A DNA stretch of 9,996 bases from Planctomycetaceae bacterium (lineage in GTDB: Bacteria > Planctomycetota > Planctomycetia > Pirellulales > UBA1268). Below the pieces are notes generated by a model. It saw only the letters and a program-made list of their open reading frames with translations. It did not search any database and was not told the origin of the DNA. Shown in pieces: positions 6,418 to 9,996 of the stretch; within the stretch, counting starts at the first letter, position 1; each line of letters starts with the position of its first letter. The stretch is taken from positions 1-9,996 of the forward strand of contig JABHNP010000118.1 of assembly GCA_018694455.1 (NCBI GenBank), given 5' to 3'. The position numbers and the translations under genes were made by a program.

Positions 6418-7818
6418 TTACTTCGCGGCAGTCTCCAGCTTCTGCCGCCACGCAGCAAGTTGTTCGGCAACACAAGCCGGAGCGGTCGAGCCAAAACTCA
6501 CCATCCGTTCAACTGCCCGTGGGGACCCCAAAGCCTGCCGTAGAGAGGCCTTCCAACCGTCATATTCTGCCTGACAGACATCATCGGAAAGCTCAGCGAG
6601 ACTGCACTCTTTTGTGAGAGCCAGCCGAACAAGTTTGCCAACTGTTTCGTGGGCCGTGCGTTGCGGTACACCCTCAACAATGAGCGCCTCCATCAGTGTC
6701 GTAGCGTCTAGATGTCCCTTTTCAATCGACTCTCCAATCCGTTTTCGATCAAACTGAGTCCCAGCTACAAGTGGAGCTGCAACGCCAAGCATTGCTTCAA
6801 GCGTATCGATTGAATCAAAGACAGCTTCCTTATCCTCCTGTAAATCCCTGTTGTACGCAGTGGGAAGCCCCTTGAGTAACACAAGAATCTGCTGGACATT
6901 ACTTATGACACGAGCAGACTTTCCTCGGACAAGTTCAAGAACATCAGGGTTAATTTTCTGAGGCATAATCGAGCTGCCTGTGCAGAATTCCTCCGGTAGT
7001 TTTAAAAAACCAAACTCATCCGTACTGTAGATAATCCATTCCTCAGCCCACTGAGAGAGATGTACTGCAGTCAGAGAGAGTACAAAGGCTAGTTCACAGA
7101 CAAAGTCTCGGTCGCTGGCAGCATCGAGACTGTTTGCGGCAATTGCATGAAAACCGAGGGCCGCTTGTGTCTTTGACCTATCAATGGGCAAGCTTGTTCC
7201 AGCGAGTGCAGCTGAACCTAATGGCATAACGTTGGTTCGTTGCCGACAGTCAGTAAGACGTTGTCTGTCGCGATCGAATTTCTCGCACCATACTAAGAGT
7301 TGATGTGATGCAAGAACTGGTTGTGCACGTCGAAGGTGTGTATAAGCAGGAATAATAAGATCATGTTCTCGGTCAGCCATTTCAAGAAAAGCACGTTGTA
7401 ATTCAAGAAGGCCCCCGTCTATTCGGTCAATTGCACGGCGGCAAAAAAGACGAAGGTCTGTTGCAACTTGATCATTCCGACTCCGTGCCGTATGAAGTTT
7501 TCGGCCAATGTCTCCGAGCTTTTCAGTAAGTGCTGATTCGATATGAAGATGAATATCTTCTTTGCTTGCAGTAAACTGAAATATTCCTTCAGAAATATCC
7601 TTTCGAATATCTTCAAGGCCCACGCGTATCGCATCTGCTTCACTTTGAGTGAGTAATCCACATTCAGCAAGCATTTGTGAATGAGCTATTGATCCATCAA
7701 TGTCGTCGTTCGCCAAACGTCGATCAAAAGAGATGCTCTCAGAGAATGATTCCACTCGTTGGTCTGTTGGGACACGGAATACACCGCCCCAGGCTTTTTC
7801 TGCTGATTTTTCATTCAT
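6418..7818 (-). CDS. argH: Argininosuccinate lyase
   Basis: ArgH splits argininosuccinate into arginine and fumarate, the last step of arginine synthesis, as a cytoplasmic homotetramer of the fumarase/aspartase superfamily. The 466 residues match the usual length. The N-terminal AWGGVF (9-14), HTARSRNDQVATD (109-121), YTHLRRAQP (159-167, with the catalytic His161) and the superfamily signature GSSIMPQKINPD (281-292, with the catalytic serine at 282/283) are all present. The C-terminal STAP segment is also typical. THLRRAQP has Arg where Gln is common, a minor variation. The ATG at 7818 has no clear Shine-Dalgarno. It is the first gene of the minus-strand operon, divergent from the helicase, and its promoter should lie in the 128-base gap upstream. 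No ARG box is evident to me. The other arginine genes are not in this window. Confidence 0.97.
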   Translation of the reverse strand: MNEKSAEKAWGGVFRVPTDQRVESFSESISFDRRLANDDIDGSIAHSQMLAECGLLTQSEADAIRVGLEDIRKDISEGIFQFTASKEDIHLHIESALTEKLGDIGRKLHTARSRNDQVATDLRLFCRRAIDRIDGGLLELQRAFLEMADREHDLIIPAYTHLRRAQPVLASHQLLVWCEKFDRDRQRLTDCRQRTNVMPLGSAALAGTSLPIDRSKTQAALGFHAIAANSLDAASDRDFVCELAFVLSLTAVHLSQWAEEWIIYSTDEFGFLKLPEEFCTGSSIMPQKINPDVLELVRGKSARVISNVQQILVLLKGLPTAYNRDLQEDKEAVFDSIDTLEAMLGVAAPLVAGTQFDRKRIGESIEKGHLDATTLMEALIVEGVPQRTAHETVGKLVRLALTKECSLAELSDDVCQAEYDGWKASLRQALGSPRAVERMVSFGSTAPACVAEQLAAWRQKLETAAK

Positions 7819-7867
7819 AATAACATCTGTTGTATACGTCGAGGATTTCTAATCTTGTATCGTAGGG

Positions 7868-7896
7868 TTGATTTTTAAGGAACAGGAAAGAATAGT
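7868..7896 (+). promoter_or_regulatory. Candidate sigma-70-type promoter for the helicase gene
   Basis: TTGATT (7868-7873) and AATAGT (7891-7896) are separated by 17 bases, each matching 4 of 6 consensus positions. Initiation would be about 45 bases before the ATG at 7947. The rest of the 128-base divergent gap (7819-7946) shows no strong repeat, operator or matching promoter for argH that I can identify. This is weak consensus matching only. Confidence 0.25.
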
Positions 7897-7946
7897 CTAC
7901 CAACGCTTTTAGACGGGCGTTCCCACTTTCTGTGTAGATTGTTGCT

Positions 7947-9996
7947 ATGGATTCATCGTCATCTTTTTTAATGCCTAACGGTCGTCTTGCTGCCCGCATT
8001 CCAGGCTGGGAGTCACGCTCTCAGCAAGTCGTAATGGCTGATCTGGTGGAGGAAGCAATTGATCAGAAAAAGCATGCGATCATAGAGGCCGGGACGGGAA
8101 CCGGAAAAAGCCTCGCCTACCTGATACCCGCGGTACTCGCCGCAACAGCTGATCAGGCAGATCAAGAAGAGTCCCAGCCGGAAAATTGCGCAGAGGGTGG
8201 GCAGGACACTAAGGACCCCCATAAGACAAATGGAAAGAATCAACGCCGAATCATTATCGCAACGCACACGATCGCATTACAAGAACAACTGATCCGAAAG
8301 GATATCCCAGTGGTTTCTGCTGTGATGCCACGTGAGTTTTCAGCCGTGTTGGTCAAAGGGCGTGGCAATTATATCAGTCTTCGTCGTCTTGCTCTCGCGA
8401 AAGAGCGGCAAGGAAGCCTCTTTCAATATGAAGAAGAAGTGGCAGAGTTAGAAGGGCTTCTTGAGTGGTCAGAAGAGACTCGCGATGGTTCATTGTCAGA
8501 CCTGCCAACAGTTCCGCGAGGCTCAGTATGGGATGAAGTTCATAGTGACTCTGGGAATTGCATGGGTCGTGCCTGTTCTCGGTACAACGATTGTCATTAT
8601 TTTGCGGCTCGAAGGCGAATGAGTAATGCTCAAGTCCTTGTTGTAAATCATGCATTATTCTTTTCAGATCTTGCATTGCGTCGAAGTGGAGCAAGTCTTT
8701 TGCCTGAGTACGACATTGTTATTTTTGACGAAGCACATATGGTCGAGTCAGTAGCAAGTGACCATCTTGGTATTGGATTATCGAGTGTCTCAGTTGAGCG
8801 ACTTCTTTCACGCCTTTTTAACGAGCGAACAAATCGGGGTTTGCTTGTGCACTACAAACTAGACGACGTGAGGCCCGATGTTATTCAGGCTCGTCGCATT
8901 GCAGAAAACTTTTTTTCTGAAGTGGTTCTCGCTCTCGCACATCGTGGTGACGGGCCGTGGCGAATTTCAGAGCCAGGTCTTGTCGCCAACTCGCTGGGAG
9001 AGGCACTTCTGGCACTCGGCCGGAAGATAAGAGGAGTATCTGATCGACTTTCGAGCGATGCAGAAAGGCAAGACTTTCAGTCCCTTGCAGATCGTTTGGT
9101 ATCACAAGCGGGTTCCATCCGTATGTGGCTTGAGCAGGATGATCCCGGTAGTGTCTGGTGGGTCGAATTAGCAAACAGTCGTCGTGGTGCACCACGTGTA
9201 AAACTGGCAAGTGCACCGATTGACGTAAGTGGTGTTTTGCGGAGAGAACTTTTTAGTAAAGTCGATACCGTGGTACTTACGAGTGCAACACTTTCTACAG
9301 AAACTAAAGAGCAGGCATCAGACGATACTTTTCTTACAGAGTCTGAGCAGAATGCGAACGAGACAGGTTTCCGCTATCTGTGCCAAAGGCTTGGTGTTGA
9401 ATCAGCGATCAGGCGTCAGTTGGACAGTCCATTTGATTATGAATCACAGGCAGAACTTATTCTTGTGAACCGGCTACCGGATCCCAGTAGTAGGGACATC
9501 TATGATCGAGCTGTTGCGGAAATGCTTCGTTCCTTTGTGGTTGATCAGCAGGGTAGAACGATGGTACTTTTTACGAGTCATCAAGCACTTGCCAAAGCGT
9601 CGACTGAACTTGCTGGATTCTGTGTTCGCAATAAGGTCCGGCTTGTGAGTCAAGCTGATGGGCTTTCTCGTAGCCAGATGCTTGAAGACTTTCGCGGCAG
9701 CCCCCAGGCAGTTCTTCTTGGTACAGATGGTTTCTGGCAAGGCATTGATCTTCCTGGTGATTTGCTCACTCAAGTGATTATTCCACGCCTACCTTTTGCG
9801 GTGCCCGACCGTCCACTTGTTGCGGCTCGTATTGAGGCCATCAAGCAGGCGGGCGGAAATGCTTTTGCTGAATACCAATTGCCTGAGGCAGTGATTAAAT
9901 TAAAACAGGGGTTTGGCCGATTGATCCGAACTCGAGAGGATCGCGGACGCGTGATTATTCTTGATCCACGAATGATCACCAAGCCATACGGAAAAA
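7947..9996 (+). CDS. DinG/XPD-type superfamily 2 DNA helicase, 3' truncated
   Basis: DinG-family helicases unwind DNA 5' to 3' using ATP and help resolve R-loops, replication-blocking structures and DNA damage. The frame runs from ATG 7947 to the window edge, 683 residues. Motif I EAGTGTGKS is at 47-55, DEAH at 261-264, the SAT motif (TSATLS) at 445-450 and motif VI QGFGRLIR at 654-661, so the motor looks complete and only the C-terminal tail is missing. The iron-sulfur region keeps three cysteines, Cys205, Cys210 and Cys216 (CMGRACSRYNDC). The first ligand position, normally Cys in KGRxNYLC, is Ser144 (KGRGNYIS). A hydrophilic insert (about 70-98) follows motif I, and an acidic polar insert (about 451-475) follows SAT. 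An in-frame TAG at 7935 means no earlier start; ATG 7971 is an alternative. No Shine-Dalgarno is visible. It is close to DinG, but I withhold the symbol because family members differ in cluster and exonuclease domains. Confidence 0.92.
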   Translation, partial: MDSSSSFLMPNGRLAARIPGWESRSQQVVMADLVEEAIDQKKHAIIEAGTGTGKSLAYLIPAVLAATADQADQEESQPENCAEGGQDTKDPHKTNGKNQRRIIIATHTIALQEQLIRKDIPVVSAVMPREFSAVLVKGRGNYISLRRLALAKERQGSLFQYEEEVAELEGLLEWSEETRDGSLSDLPTVPRGSVWDEVHSDSGNCMGRACSRYNDCHYFAARRRMSNAQVLVVNHALFFSDLALRRSGASLLPEYDIVIFDEAHMVESVASDHLGIGLSSVSVERLLSRLFNERTNRGLLVHYKLDDVRPDVIQARRIAENFFSEVVLALAHRGDGPWRISEPGLVANSLGEALLALGRKIRGVSDRLSSDAERQDFQSLADRLVSQAGSIRMWLEQDDPGSVWWVELANSRRGAPRVKLASAPIDVSGVLRRELFSKVDTVVLTSATLSTETKEQASDDTFLTESEQNANETGFRYLCQRLGVESAIRRQLDSPFDYESQAELILVNRLPDPSSRDIYDRAVAEMLRSFVVDQQGRTMVLFTSHQALAKASTELAGFCVRNKVRLVSQADGLSRSQMLEDFRGSPQAVLLGTDGFWQGIDLPGDLLTQVIIPRLPFAVPDRPLVAARIEAIKQAGGNAFAEYQLPEAVIKLKQGFGRLIRTREDRGRVIILDPRMITKPYGK

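Noticed and set aside
6392..6475. Longer start at 6475 for the HEAT-like gene
   Set aside because: It would overlap argH by 58 bases and add a cysteine-rich stretch in front of a clean signal peptide; GTG 6391 has a good ribosome site.
7819..7946. Possible small RNA, tRNA or riboswitch in the divergent gap
   Set aside because: No cloverleaf, stable hairpin with T-run or known riboswitch core could be found by eye.
8374..8694. Minus-strand frame inside the helicase
   Set aside because: Opposite the conserved iron-sulfur region of the helicase; composition is a by-product of that coding strand.

Overview
This 9,996-base window has moderate GC content and is densely coded. I infer a Planctomycetes-like bacterium, probably Pirellulales-type. 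The inference rests on an exported alpha-solenoid protein carrying a decayed receiver-like domain, a receiver-less sigma-54 activator, and weak or absent Shine-Dalgarno sites at some starts. No taxonomic marker gene is present, so the assignment is tentative. I see no rRNA, tRNA, mobile element, CRISPR array or long non-coding stretch. The only gaps between genes are a 66-base convergent one (2827-2892) and a 128-base divergent one (7819-7946).

The left block (1-2826, + strand) is a compact operon. It holds the 3' part of an unrecognised helical protein, then a LipB-like (octanoyltransferase-fold) protein joined to it by a TAATG stop/start overlap, then lipoyl synthase LipA, whose Shine-Dalgarno overlaps the LipB-like stop codon. 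LipA keeps both sets of cluster cysteines and its C-terminal RSSY motif. The LipB-like partner keeps the family fold motifs but lacks both residues used for octanoyl transfer, the lysine and the cysteine.

The middle block (2893-7818, - strand) reads argH, then a large protein with a signal peptide and HEAT-like helices, then a sigma-54 enhancer-binding protein. Spacing is 26 and 10 bases, so all three are probably co-transcribed from upstream of argH. The large protein contains a CheY-like domain in which every phosphotransfer residue has been replaced. The sigma-54 activator has an intact AAA+ motor and Fis-type DNA-binding end but no N-terminal sensory domain.

The right block (7947-9996, + strand) is a DinG/XPD-type helicase running off the window edge. 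It is transcribed divergently from argH. It retains three of the four iron-sulfur cysteines; the first is serine.

The most unusual features are proteins that keep a recognisable fold while losing signature catalytic or ligand residues: the LipB-like protein, the pseudo-receiver in the exported protein, and the Cys-to-Ser change in the helicase. I found no clearly new defence or mobile system.
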